A stretch of DNA of 64,000 bases from Chitinophagaceae bacterium (GCA_022841365.1 JALHRP010000003.1:79310-143309); one strand, 5' to 3'; positions 34,667 through 43,889 are shown, numbered from the stretch's first letter. The notes: a model not told the origin generated them from the sequence alone. Numbers and translations are program-made.

Positions 34667-37465
34667 ATGAAGTATTTAGCATTTATTATTTCACTGTTCT
34701 GTCTTCTTCCTATCGGCTCATGGCTGCAGCAACTGCCTGTTGACTACAATAAGTTTTATAAAGAGGCCAATGTTTTTTACAATCTGGATAATCCTACAAA
34801 TGAAACCGATAGCCTTGCGATTGTTAATTACCAAAAAACGATTGCAGCTGTAAGAAGCAACCCATCACTTGCTTCAGTTCTGATTGATTGCCACATCAAA
34901 ACAGGTAATATTTATCAGGGACAACAGCGGTTTCCTGCATCCATTCCTTTTTACCATACCGCCATGCAACTGGCAACAGAGAAAAATGATACAGGTTATT
35001 TGTATCAGGCAGCCTTGTATCTCGGCTCTGCACGTTACTCCATCAGTGAAATTGACAGTGCCCGTTTTTATTTTGAATATGCCTCCCGTCTGGCAACAGA
35101 CAAAACGGATCTGGTTGATTTGCCGATTCTCTACAACTCACTCGGCATTATTTATTTTGAAGCAGCCAATTACCGTCAGGCAATTAATTACTTTCAACTG
35201 GCTGCTGACCGGCTCTTGCCAACAGATGAAAGTTATCAGGAATCACTGGTGAGTTTTCAAAATAATATAGCCGGCTGTTATTCACGACTCGGAGATTACA
35301 ATGAAGCACTTCACCGGTATCGCTCGTTGTTACAGTATGATCAGTTACAGGTAAGCCTGCATCAAAACATCGGACATACATTTTATTACCTGAAACAATA
35401 CGACAGTGCTTTTTTTTATCTACGAAAAGTACCTTATCAATCTTCTACTGCATACGCCCGTTTGCTGAATGAGAAGGGACGTATTTTTCAGAAGCAGGGC
35501 AAACTCCAACTGGCAGAACAGGTTTTCGACTCAGCAATTGCTGTGTTTAAACAGTTACCTGCTTCGGGCAAAAACAAAGATAAAGCCACCAGCTATTTGT
35601 ATCGTTCACAATTAGCACAACAACAGGGTCTGGCCAATGAAGCAATGACCTGGTGCAATTTGGCACTGAAGGAATTACATTTTTCGTTTGCAGGTGATCA
35701 TGCCGAAAGCCTGCCTGCAACTGAAACAGAAGTGATATCGCCCATTACTTTTTTTGAAGTGCTGGAACAAAAAGCATTACTACTGGATGAACGCTACAGC
35801 AAAACCAAAGAGAGCCGTTGGTTGAAAAAAAGTTTACAAACAAGGCTTCTCACTATTCGTACGGCGAACTATATCAAGAGTAATTTTGATAATGACGAAG
35901 CCACAATGTTCTTTAATGAAACATCAGAGTCATTGTATAAACAGGCAGCACAAAACGCAGCCGTGCTCTTCCACAGCAACCGAGAAAAACAATACCTCAA
36001 CGATTTTTTATTTATCACAGAAAGTTACAAAGGCAATATCCTTCATCGTAATCAGGTACAGGCTGTCGTGAAAACAAGCGGATTATTGCCTGATTCATTG
36101 TTGAAACAGGAAACAGATCTCAAACAACTGCTGGCTGTATTTACCACCCGTTTAAATAACAATAACGGTGAGGAGCAACTGAAGCTGATTCAGCAACGCA
36201 TCACCGAACTGCAGATCCGTTTATCACGCCTGCAAAAAACCTACGAAAATTATCCGGCCTATACCGCCTTACAAAACCCATCTGCGGTGCTGCTCACAAA
36301 GGTGGACAGTATTCAGCAAAAACTTGATGGCTCCACCGCTGTATTGCAATATCTCTGGTGCGATTCTGTGTTGGCATGTTTTACTGTATCACAGAAAAAA
36401 ACAGATTTAGTGCTGCTCTCTGTTGATTCAGAACTGCAGCTCTCATTACAGGAGTATCGCTCCGCACTACATCAACCAAAAGAAGGATTACGTTTCCCTG
36501 CCTATGAAATATCTGCCAATCTGTATCAGCAACTGGTTGCGTTGTTACCATCGTTTGTAACAGCTCAAAATAAATGGATCATTTTTGCAGACGGCCCACT
36601 GTATGAATTACCATTTGAAACCTTACTGACCGATGTGAAAGAACGCCGTTTTCTGTTGCAGAACAAAACGATTTCTTATCATTATTCTTTCACACTGTTG
36701 TTAAACGGCCAGCCATTGCAGAATAAGTATACATCCCTGTACGCTTCAGCGCCATTTGCTGAAAAGTCAGTTCAACAGAACAATGAAAGGTGGGCTTCGT
36801 TACCTTATTCAAAAGAAGAAATTCGTTCGTTACCAGGCACAAAGGCAACAGACAGCAGTGCTACACGGCAACATTTTTTAGAAAAGTCGCTCAACAGTTC
36901 ACTGATTCATTTGGCTACACATGCAGTGGCAGGAGCAGAAAGTATTTCGTCAACCAATACGTTTATTCAGTTTTATCCTGTAAAGGAAACATCAGTAGCA
37001 AACAACCGGCTATACTTACATGAACTCTATTCAATACGTTTACAACAACGCCCATTGGTGATTTTGAGTGCCTGTGAAACAGCTAATGGTTTACAATCGG
37101 GCGGAGAAGGATTGCTGAGTCTGGCCAGAGGATTTATGTATGCCGGGAGCAGCGGCATCGTCAGTTCGTTATGGAAAGCAGATGATCGTATTACAGCCTA
37201 TCTCATGCAAAGGCTGCATTATTATTTACAAAAAGGAATTGCTGCAGAAGAAGCTTTACAAAAAGCCAAGAATGATTTACTGAATGACGAAACAATTGAT
37301 GCCCGATATAAATCACCTGCCTATTGGGGCCAATTTATTTATATCGGCTCAGTGCCGCAACAGGAAACAAATACCAATGGCTTATTTATATTTATTGCTG
37401 TTGCTGCTTTTTCCTTGTTGGTTCTTTTGATACGAATAAAATACAAAAGGCTTCATGTATTATGA
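34667..37465 (+). CDS. Exported TPR-CHAT caspase-like protease with C-terminal membrane helix
   Basis: 932 residues. A signal peptide (LAFIISLFCLLPIGSWL) leads into about 250-400 residues of TPR-type helical repeats (for example SRLGDYNEALHRYRSLL) and a coiled-coil-like linker. The CHAT domain (about 640-900) shows the caspase-type dyad: H752 in HLATHAVAG and C803 in LSACETANG, followed by GGEGLLSLARGFMYAGSSGIVSSLW. A single helix (FIFIAVAAFSLLVLLI) and basic tail close it, so the protease domain should face outside. In this locus it sits beside an ECF sigma/anti-sigma pair, which makes regulated proteolysis an attractive role. It is probably translated in one operon with lipoprotein 3. Confidence 0.9.
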   Translation: MKYLAFIISLFCLLPIGSWLQQLPVDYNKFYKEANVFYNLDNPTNETDSLAIVNYQKTIAAVRSNPSLASVLIDCHIKTGNIYQGQQRFPASIPFYHTAMQLATEKNDTGYLYQAALYLGSARYSISEIDSARFYFEYASRLATDKTDLVDLPILYNSLGIIYFEAANYRQAINYFQLAADRLLPTDESYQESLVSFQNNIAGCYSRLGDYNEALHRYRSLLQYDQLQVSLHQNIGHTFYYLKQYDSAFFYLRKVPYQSSTAYARLLNEKGRIFQKQGKLQLAEQVFDSAIAVFKQLPASGKNKDKATSYLYRSQLAQQQGLANEAMTWCNLALKELHFSFAGDHAESLPATETEVISPITFFEVLEQKALLLDERYSKTKESRWLKKSLQTRLLTIRTANYIKSNFDNDEATMFFNETSESLYKQAAQNAAVLFHSNREKQYLNDFLFITESYKGNILHRNQVQAVVKTSGLLPDSLLKQETDLKQLLAVFTTRLNNNNGEEQLKLIQQRITELQIRLSRLQKTYENYPAYTALQNPSAVLLTKVDSIQQKLDGSTAVLQYLWCDSVLACFTVSQKKTDLVLLSVDSELQLSLQEYRSALHQPKEGLRFPAYEISANLYQQLVALLPSFVTAQNKWIIFADGPLYELPFETLLTDVKERRFLLQNKTISYHYSFTLLLNGQPLQNKYTSLYASAPFAEKSVQQNNERWASLPYSKEEIRSLPGTKATDSSATRQHFLEKSLNSSLIHLATHAVAGAESISSTNTFIQFYPVKETSVANNRLYLHELYSIRLQQRPLVILSACETANGLQSGGEGLLSLARGFMYAGSSGIVSSLWKADDRITAYLMQRLHYYLQKGIAAEEALQKAKNDLLNDETIDARYKSPAYWGQFIYIGSVPQQETNTNGLFIFIAVAAFSLLVLLIRIKYKRLHVL

Positions 37466-37548
37466 AGCCTTTAATAAGTAATTCCCGAATTGGAGTTGAT
37501 TGGTTTTTCATGATGTTGTTTTACCAACATCAACGGATAATTATTTGT

Positions 37549-38313
37549 TTAGTTATTTGAATGTCCAAACCATTTTATTTTCAAGAGCATCCATTTTGTT
37601 ACATACCGGTTATAAGTATGATCCTGATCGGTATGTATTTTCTTCAACAGTACAATAGCCTTTTCTTTCTGCCCTGTTTTCAGCAAAGCCAGTGAATGGT
37701 AATAATCTGTTTCATCCTGATAAAGACTTCCGTTATTTTTTTGATTGTTACTGCTGATCTGTTCAAAAAGAGTAATTGCTTTATTTGGTTCGCCTGTTTC
37801 AAGATAACTGATAGCGGCAAAAAACTGTTCACGGTTACCGGTACTTTTTGTTGTGTTAAACAGAGCAATTGTCTGTTGATAGTTACCGGCACCAAATGCT
37901 TTTACAAGATCTGTTGAGGTTGTTTCATCACCACGCATTTGGCTCAGGGTATACCTGCTGTGCAAATCCTGATATAATTGCTCATTAGAACTGTTAGCAT
38001 ACTGAAACAATAACCAGCTGCTGAAAGAAATAACCAGCATTGCTGCAATCCGCATGATATAAATCCGGCTGCCAATACTGCGTACAGGTGTAACAGGTTG
38101 TTTCAGATTTTGCAGAAACGTTTGGTGCACATGCTGTACCTGCATCAGCAGGTTGTATTGTTCCACCGCATAAATTGCTGAACGATGCTTCTGTATCAGC
38201 AACTCACCGTCGCGTATATTGCTTTCGGCTAAGAGATCTTTTACTTCCTGCAGGCTCAGTTTACCGTTATGGAAGCGATCCATTAATTGATCCAATTGTA
38301 TATCATTCATCAT
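37549..38313 (-). CDS. Probable anti-sigma factor with TPR-like outside domain
   Basis: 254 residues. The N-terminal cytoplasmic part (about 1-75) is helical (QLMDRFHNGKLSLQEVKDLL), compatible with a sigma-binding domain. One membrane helix follows (MRIAAMLVISFSSWLLF, about 87-103), then an extracytoplasmic part with paired TPR-like helices (EQFFAAISYLETGEPNKAI, DYYHSLALLKTGQKEKAI). Its start overlaps the sigma gene's stop by 11 bases, as sigma/anti-sigma pairs often do. A zinc-binding anti-sigma motif is not visible. The label is inferred mainly from context and topology. Confidence 0.65.
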   Translation of the reverse strand: MMNDIQLDQLMDRFHNGKLSLQEVKDLLAESNIRDGELLIQKHRSAIYAVEQYNLLMQVQHVHQTFLQNLKQPVTPVRSIGSRIYIMRIAAMLVISFSSWLLFQYANSSNEQLYQDLHSRYTLSQMRGDETTSTDLVKAFGAGNYQQTIALFNTTKSTGNREQFFAAISYLETGEPNKAITLFEQISSNNQKNNGSLYQDETDYYHSLALLKTGQKEKAIVLLKKIHTDQDHTYNRYVTKWMLLKIKWFGHSNN

Positions 38314-38902
38314 AAGCAGGATATGTTTTAAACGTTTCGGTTAGTTCCCTGTCAGCTTCAATCAACTCTTTTAAATGTTTCATGCACTTACTCTTTTTAT
38401 TTCTCAGTACCTGTTCATTATTGTATGCTGTTACCTCTGTTAAATCTTTCATGCTCAGGTTTTCGAAATAAAACCCGGTTAATATTCTCTTGCACACATC
38501 GCCTATCTGCTCAAACAACTGCAAAAGCTTTTGCCTGTTTTCTTTACTGTGAAGTCGTTGCTCTGCATCAAACGAAATGATGGCTTCAGCGCCTGCATAT
38601 TGTTCTTCTCTGTTTGCTCTTCGTGAACGGCTTCGTTGCTCATTGTTCCAGAGATTACGGGCAATGCCTGTGAGATAAGTAGAGATTGAACTGTCACCTC
38701 TGAAACGTTGCAGCCTTACCTGTTCAATAAACACAAGAATACTTTCCTGAAAAAGATCAGCCGCATCTGCCTCAGTACCTCCCTGCCCCTGTATCCAATA
38801 AGTAACAGGCTGGTAACAGTTACGGTATAACTGCATCACTGCATGGTTTACATTGCTGCTGCAGAGCATTGCTAACAAATTTGTTTCTTCGCTTTTCGTC
38901 AT
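38303..38902 (-). CDS. ECF sigma factor
   Basis: 199 residues. Sigma region 2 is visible in DLFQESILVFIEQVRLQRFRG and STYLTGIARNLWNN, region 4 in the C-terminal helix-turn-helix (FENLSMKDLTEVTAYNNEQVLRNKKSKCMKHL). It directs transcription under control of the adjacent anti-sigma. Its own promoter carries GGTTAC-N15-GGTTAC, which suggests autoregulation. Confidence 0.9.
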   Translation of the reverse strand: MTKSEETNLLAMLCSSNVNHAVMQLYRNCYQPVTYWIQGQGGTEADAADLFQESILVFIEQVRLQRFRGDSSISTYLTGIARNLWNNEQRSRSRRANREEQYAGAEAIISFDAEQRLHSKENRQKLLQLFEQIGDVCKRILTGFYFENLSMKDLTEVTAYNNEQVLRNKKSKCMKHLKELIEADRELTETFKTYPAYDE

Positions 38903-38923
38903 GAACCGGTGCTATAGTAATTA

Positions 38924-38958
38924 GTAACCGTGGAGGTTCGTATTGTAACCAATACGAA
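38924..38958 (-). promoter_or_regulatory. GGTTAC-N15-GGTTAC element and inverted repeat before the ECF sigma gene
   Basis: GGTTAC (minus strand 38950-38945) and GGTTAC (38929-38924), 15 bases apart; the proximal copy ends 21 bases before the start codon. A perfect 9-bp inverted repeat TTCGTATTG/CAATACGAA (38937-38958) overlaps the distal hexamer, so a repressor or autoregulatory site may lie on it. Confidence 0.5.
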
Positions 38959-38982
38959 TAAAAAAAGTTGAATGATGGTAAA

Positions 38983-40188
38983 TTAACGGTTGTGTTTCGG
39001 CATCCATTCCATTTCAGGAATCAGTGCAGGCTCCTTAAAGTAATGCAACCGCAAACTGTCGCTCCAGCCATTGGGATTTCGGTTGAATGTTTTACTGCTG
39101 AAAAAAATCATGCCCTGCATGTTGGCTGTGTTGCGTAATAATTCAATCTGACGTGGAATGAGTGTACTGTCTTTCCAAACATCGCTGCTGCCTGCACGAT
39201 AAATGCCAAGGCCAATATAACAATGCTTGCCATAGGTGTGTTTGCTCCACCAGTCAATCAACACTTCATACGGCGCTGCTTTGTGACCAAACTCCCAATA
39301 GAGCTGCGGTGCTACATAATCAATCCAGTCTTTTTTTAACCATAGCAGAATATCAGCATACAAATCATCGTAATTGGTTTGTCCGGCTTTGGTATCACTG
39401 CCCATGGGATCTTTATCGCTGTTGCGCCATACACCAAACGGACTGATCCCAAACTTTACCCATGGTTTTGTTTGTTTAATCATTCGGCTCAATGCAACAA
39501 TTACCGAATCAACATTACTTCTTCGCCAATCGTCTTTTGCAAGACCGTTTTTGTGTTGCTGATAAGAAACCGAATCGGGAAATTCTTTTCCTGCAATACG
39601 GTAAGGATAAAAATAATCGTCAAAATGAATGGCATCTACATCATAGCGTTCCGTCATATCACGAATCACTTCCACAACAAATGCCTGTGCTTCTTTATTA
39701 CCCGGATCGAAATACTTTTTACCGCCATAATCTAAAAACCAACCGGGATGCAGGCGTGTAATATGTGCCGGTGCAATGGAGGCTTTGCCAATACTGAAAT
39801 CGGCACGATAGGGATTGCACCAGGCATGGAATTCCATGTTTCGTTTATGCGTTTCCGTAATCATAAACTGTAACGGATCATAATAAGGTGATGGCGGCTT
39901 GCCCTGTACGCCACTCAACCATTCGCTCCATGGTTCGTAAGGCGATGGATAAAATGCATCCGTTGCGGGGCGCACCTGCATCACAACCGCATTCATTCCA
40001 TTGCGTTTGTGTAAATCGAGAATGCGGATGAACTCTGCTTTCTGCGAATCAACTGTAATTCCTTTTTTAGATGGCCAGTCAATATTATCAACGGTGGCAA
40101 TCCACACTGCTCTGAACTCCTGTTTGGATTGAGCAGAAAGCACATGTGTAACAACAAGCAGAGTAAAGAAGAAGGAAATTCGAATCAT
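38983..40188 (-). CDS. Exported glycosidase of the DigH/YngK (DUF187) family
   Basis: 401 residues with a signal peptide (SFFFTLLVVTHVLSAQ). The family pattern FRAVWIATVDNIDWPS is at the start of the mature part, followed by AFYPSPYEPWSEWLSG and VDAIHFDDYFYPY (probable catalytic Asp region). E. coli YddW (DigH) of this family cleaves peptide-free peptidoglycan strands during division, so a cell-wall role is likely. A signal peptide is consistent with outer envelope location. Confidence 0.88.
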   Translation of the reverse strand: MIRISFFFTLLVVTHVLSAQSKQEFRAVWIATVDNIDWPSKKGITVDSQKAEFIRILDLHKRNGMNAVVMQVRPATDAFYPSPYEPWSEWLSGVQGKPPSPYYDPLQFMITETHKRNMEFHAWCNPYRADFSIGKASIAPAHITRLHPGWFLDYGGKKYFDPGNKEAQAFVVEVIRDMTERYDVDAIHFDDYFYPYRIAGKEFPDSVSYQQHKNGLAKDDWRRSNVDSVIVALSRMIKQTKPWVKFGISPFGVWRNSDKDPMGSDTKAGQTNYDDLYADILLWLKKDWIDYVAPQLYWEFGHKAAPYEVLIDWWSKHTYGKHCYIGLGIYRAGSSDVWKDSTLIPRQIELLRNTANMQGMIFFSSKTFNRNPNGWSDSLRLHYFKEPALIPEMEWMPKHNR

Positions 40189-40196
40189 GCTCTAAA

Positions 40197-40652
40197 TTAA
40201 ACAGAACCACGCAATTTGTCGAGCAGGGTGTTCAATTGTTTTGCTTCAGCATCGCTGAGGTTTGCCATCACCTCATCAAGCTGCCGGTCGTACTGATCGA
40301 GTTTTGCCAGCATCGTTTTCCCTTTTGCAGTAATCACCACATCCACCAATCGTTTATCTTTTTTGCAAATAGATTTCTTAACCAGTTTTTTCAACAGCAG
40401 GCGGTCAACAATACGACTGGTATCACTCATTTTGTCGAGCATCCGTTCACGGATCTGCAATGTAGAGATAGGTCCATCGCTTCCCCGCAATATGCGCAGA
40501 ATATTGTATTGCTGCAGTGTAAGATCTTCTGTTTCCAGGAATACTTTAATTTTTTCAGTCACCCAGTTATTGGTAAACAGGATATTCACCACAGACTTAT
40601 GATGCTCGCTCCTGAATTTTCTTGACTGGTGAATATCCTGTTCAATTCCCAT
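40197..40652 (-). CDS. MarR-family transcriptional regulator
   Basis: 151 residues with the winged helix-turn-helix: LTLQQYNILRILR, TLQIRERMLDKMSDTSRIVDRL (recognition helix) and the basic wing VDVVITAKGK. MarR proteins respond to small ligands. The neighbouring aldo/keto reductase on the same strand might be a target, but this is only positional. Confidence 0.88.
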   Translation of the reverse strand: MGIEQDIHQSRKFRSEHHKSVVNILFTNNWVTEKIKVFLETEDLTLQQYNILRILRGSDGPISTLQIRERMLDKMSDTSRIVDRLLLKKLVKKSICKKDKRLVDVVITAKGKTMLAKLDQYDRQLDEVMANLSDAEAKQLNTLLDKLRGSV

Positions 40653-40672
40653 ACATACAATTTAGCAGGTCA

Positions 40673-41662
40673 TTAATATTCCGGCAACTTGGGTTTTGTT
40701 CCAAATATATCATCAATCTGCTGCATGATTTCTGCAGTCAGTTGATGAGCTACTTCTACCGATTTCAGATTTTCGTGCAACTGTTCTTTTTTAGTTGCAC
40801 CAAGAATGGCTGTTGATACATTCGGGTTTTTAATACACCACGCAATTGCTAGTGAAGCGGTGCCGGTTCCCAGTTCACGGGCAAGTTCTTCGAACCTGAT
40901 TACCTTCTGAATTTTTTCTGCTGCATAGGCTTTATCTTTTAACCATTCAAAGCCGGGAATACTGAGTCTTGAATCTTCAGGAATACCCTTGTTGTATTTT
41001 CCGGTTAATACCCCACTCGCCAACGGACTCCAGATGGTGGTTCCCAATCCTACATTCTTAAATACTTCGAGGTATTCGTTTTCCATTTTATGACGGTGAA
41101 ACAAATTGTACTCGGGTTGTTCCATTGTTGGACCAATTAAACGATAATCTCTTGCAACCCGGTGTGCTTCCATAATTTCAACTCCACTCCATTCGCTGGT
41201 GCCCCAGTATAAAATTTTTCCCTGTTGTATTAAATGATTCATGGCCCACACCACTTCTTCAATGGGTGTGTTTTTATCGGGGCGGTGGCAAAAGTATAAA
41301 TCTAAATAATCTACCTGCAGGCGTTGCAATGCTTCATGACAGGCTTCTGTTATATGCTTGCGGCTGAGGCCATGCTGATTGGGTTTATTATGTTTCCCTC
41401 TCCATCCAAAAAACACTTTACTGCTAACGGTATAGCTTGTACGATCCCAGTTTTTTTGTTTCAGTACCCGTCCCATCATTTTTTCACTTTCGCCCAAGGC
41501 ATATACTTCTGCATTGTCAAAAAAGTTAATGCCGTTATCGTATGCAATGCCCATGAGTTCATCGGCAATGCTGTCGCTGATCTGTTTGTGAAAGCTTACC
41601 CAGCTTCCAAAAGAAACGATGCTGAGTTGTAATCCTGATCTTCCTAATCTGCGGTATTCCAT
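40673..41662 (-). CDS. Aldo/keto reductase
   Basis: 329 residues, TIM barrel NADP(H)-dependent oxidoreductase of the potassium-channel beta-subunit/YghZ-like branch. The catalytic tetrad is visible: D in FFDNAEVYALGESE with its tyrosine, lysine in SSKVFFGW, histidine in FCHRPDKN. Substrate unknown. Confidence 0.9.
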   Translation of the reverse strand: MEYRRLGRSGLQLSIVSFGSWVSFHKQISDSIADELMGIAYDNGINFFDNAEVYALGESEKMMGRVLKQKNWDRTSYTVSSKVFFGWRGKHNKPNQHGLSRKHITEACHEALQRLQVDYLDLYFCHRPDKNTPIEEVVWAMNHLIQQGKILYWGTSEWSGVEIMEAHRVARDYRLIGPTMEQPEYNLFHRHKMENEYLEVFKNVGLGTTIWSPLASGVLTGKYNKGIPEDSRLSIPGFEWLKDKAYAAEKIQKVIRFEELARELGTGTASLAIAWCIKNPNVSTAILGATKKEQLHENLKSVEVAHQLTAEIMQQIDDIFGTKPKLPEY

Positions 41663-41683
41663 ATAATTCTTCTTTTTTTGTGT

Positions 41684-41877
41684 TTGAAATTAAACAAGTT
41701 CCGGTTAAAAAAGTTGAGCGTTGTGTTGGTCAGACCGATTGCATCGGGCCGACCATACAGTTTACACAAGTTCAAGCAAAAAAAGTTGAGAGTCGAACAG
41801 GTCAGACCGATTTCATCGGGCCAACCATACAGTTTTCATCTTTCATACCGATTGCATCGGGCCGACCTTTCAGTTAA
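41684..41877. repeat. Three hairpin-forming repeats
   Basis: Core CCGATTGCATCGG (stem CCGAT/ATCGG) occurs three times, at about 41734, 41806 (with one change) and 41848. The first two copies are framed by GGTC...GACC or AACC and by AAAAAAGTTGAG plus CATACAGTTT, period 72. They lie between the aldo/keto reductase start and the lptC stop. Two in-frame open frames over them are artefacts of repetition. Confidence 0.7.
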
Positions 41878-41878
41878 C

Positions 41879-42478
41879 TTAATTCCCTGCAAATTTAGAT
41901 GCACCCACCAGTATGATACCGGTAATGGAATCAATTCTGAAATTCTTTAGCTGCTCATCACTTTCAAAGCCTTTGCCGTAAATAGTTTTTGTTTTTTGTC
42001 TTATTTCCACATCGCTGTTGGTAAACAGCTTGTGTAAATTCTGTTCCCAGAACAGTTCATTGGTTTTTAATGTATCGCCGTTAATACGTATCACCACCAC
42101 ACTATCGGTTAAAATAACACGGCTTTGCTGTTCATAGTAGGATGCTTTTTTTGCATCGAGGTAACTTTCTATCTGCATACTGTCGTTGTAAAAATCAACA
42201 TGCAGGGTATTGGGGAATTCAACTCTTGGAACCGTATCGTAATACCGCAGCATAAACGGAGCAGTGAGTTTTGCTTTTAACCGTCCGCCCTGGCTCAGGT
42301 AACTGGTTACCTGCTTTACCTCGTCAACCGTAATCTGGTTTTGCTGCAGGCGTTTAATTTCTTCAATATCATTTTCGCACCCAACGAAAAAAAAACAGCC
42401 TGCTAAACAAGCTGCTGTTTTTAAACCGATGTTCTTATAAAAATCGAATGCTGTAAAGAATAATTTTTTGTTTCGCAT
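41879..42478 (-). CDS. lptC: LPS export periplasmic protein LptC
   Basis: 199 residues from the ATG at 42478. The N-terminus ends in a lipobox-like SCFF-FVGC (AACLAGCFFFVGC), and the body shows LptC-type beta strands: LKAKLTAPFMLRYY, VEFPNTLHVDFYND, TDSVVVIRINGDTLKTNELFWEQN, GKGFESDEQLKNFRI. LptC anchors in the inner membrane or as a lipoprotein and passes lipopolysaccharide to LptA. It overlaps nothing, and is downstream of the barrel gene. Confidence 0.85.
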   Translation of the reverse strand: MRNKKLFFTAFDFYKNIGLKTAACLAGCFFFVGCENDIEEIKRLQQNQITVDEVKQVTSYLSQGGRLKAKLTAPFMLRYYDTVPRVEFPNTLHVDFYNDSMQIESYLDAKKASYYEQQSRVILTDSVVVIRINGDTLKTNELFWEQNLHKLFTNSDVEIRQKTKTIYGKGFESDEQLKNFRIDSITGIILVGASKFAGN

Positions 42479-42530
42479 TGTACAAGAGGCGAAAAAACAA
42501 ACAAGGCTGTACATATGATGATGTACCCGT

Positions 42531-43889
42531 TTAATCATATTTACGTTTAATAAACCAGATATCACTCAATGAGAAACCAACGGTAAAGCGTACATAGTTT
42601 TCACGTAACAACGAAGTGGTGCGGTTGCCTCTTTGTCCAAATTCAAATGCAGCGTTTACAATATTGTTTCTGTTTAATTCGGCATATGAATAACGCTTAA
42701 TGGGTAAACCAACACCCAGTGTAATACCATAGGTTTTTAAATCGCCGTCAATTTTATACGGTTCAGTTCCGTAATGAAAGCCTGCACGGTACATTACCTG
42801 GCCCCAATAAGATTTTGAACGTCCGGTAATATCGGGCAAATACTGTGCACCGAGTTTTACCTGCCATGCATTTTGTAAACTGTCTTTGTTATTGTAGTAG
42901 CGGTAATTGCCCCAGTTACTGATCACAAAATCGGCACCAATACGCAGGTTGCCGTTACCTTCTGCATCATACATCAAACCAAAACCATAAGTAGATGGAT
43001 AAATAATGTTGCCTTTAATGCCTTTGATTTCTGAAACTGAATCGAGCCGTTGCTCAGTACCTGCATCATCAATCACCACATAGGTTTCATATGCTTCATC
43101 TCTTGTTACACGCATGTTGCTCTGCAGACTTGAATAAGCACCCAAATGCAGTGAGCTGCGTTTTTTTGCTGCCGTGTCTTCGCTCAGTTTAATTTTATAT
43201 TGCACACCAACTTCAACCAACGGTGCACCAAAATTATTTCTGATCTTTTTTTGTCCGGCTCTGTAACGGTCGGGCACGGTATCATTAAAGAGATTGACTT
43301 TGGTGGTATAATCGGCCGAACCAAAACGGTAACCGCCATTTACACCAATGCTGAAATTTTTTATTCCGATGGCTGTACCGAGAAATGCCTGATAAGTACC
43401 GCCGGTGCCCTCGTAAATACGTTGCACACTATCACCTGCGCTGATGCGCCCACCATCCTGTATGCTGTAATTTACTTTGGTAATGGGGCGAAGTCCGAAA
43501 GCCAATCCCCAATCGTATTTTGCTTTTTCGGGTTTTATCTGAAAACCTCCCGCTATGTAGGGGATGTAAGCATTGTTAGATGTATAGGTGCTTCCTTTAT
43601 TATTACTCAACTTGCGGCTGTTTACATCGAGCCCCAGTTCAAGGATAGCCCGTTGCTGACCAAAGCGCCTGTAAGAGGCGGGGTTCACAAAATTGATGGT
43701 TTGAAAATCGTTATAGGCAGCTCCCAAATGACCCATTCCCCTGTTGGCAATATTGCCTGAGGGAACAATATCGCCTAAACCGTAACGGCTCCATGGCGAA
43801 TTATCCTGTGAAAGGGCGGGAATCACAATGGCTGAACTCAGCACAAATAACACTAAAAAACGCTTACCGATTATACTCACTGATTGCAT
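42531..43889 (-). CDS. Outer-membrane barrel-type protein
   Basis: 452 residues with a signal peptide (FLVLFVLSSAIVIPALSQ) and an N-terminal motif SPWSRYGLGDI that I know from Bacteroidota outer-membrane proteins found near coaX and lptC. Many alternating beta-strands (YRFGSADYTTKVNLF, RIGADFVISNWGNYRYY) and a final aromatic-ending strand suggest a barrel of the FadL/OmpP1-like size. Function unknown. It overlaps the coaX 3' end by 26 bases. Confidence 0.75.
   Translation of the reverse strand: MQSVSIIGKRFLVLFVLSSAIVIPALSQDNSPWSRYGLGDIVPSGNIANRGMGHLGAAYNDFQTINFVNPASYRRFGQQRAILELGLDVNSRKLSNNKGSTYTSNNAYIPYIAGGFQIKPEKAKYDWGLAFGLRPITKVNYSIQDGGRISAGDSVQRIYEGTGGTYQAFLGTAIGIKNFSIGVNGGYRFGSADYTTKVNLFNDTVPDRYRAGQKKIRNNFGAPLVEVGVQYKIKLSEDTAAKKRSSLHLGAYSSLQSNMRVTRDEAYETYVVIDDAGTEQRLDSVSEIKGIKGNIIYPSTYGFGLMYDAEGNGNLRIGADFVISNWGNYRYYNNKDSLQNAWQVKLGAQYLPDITGRSKSYWGQVMYRAGFHYGTEPYKIDGDLKTYGITLGVGLPIKRYSYAELNRNNIVNAAFEFGQRGNRTTSLLRENYVRFTVGFSLSDIWFIKRKYD

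Noticed and set aside
41678-41950. Two plus-strand open frames over the hairpin repeats
   Set aside because: Their sequence is a by-product of the repeated DNA; repeated peptides mirror the repeat period.
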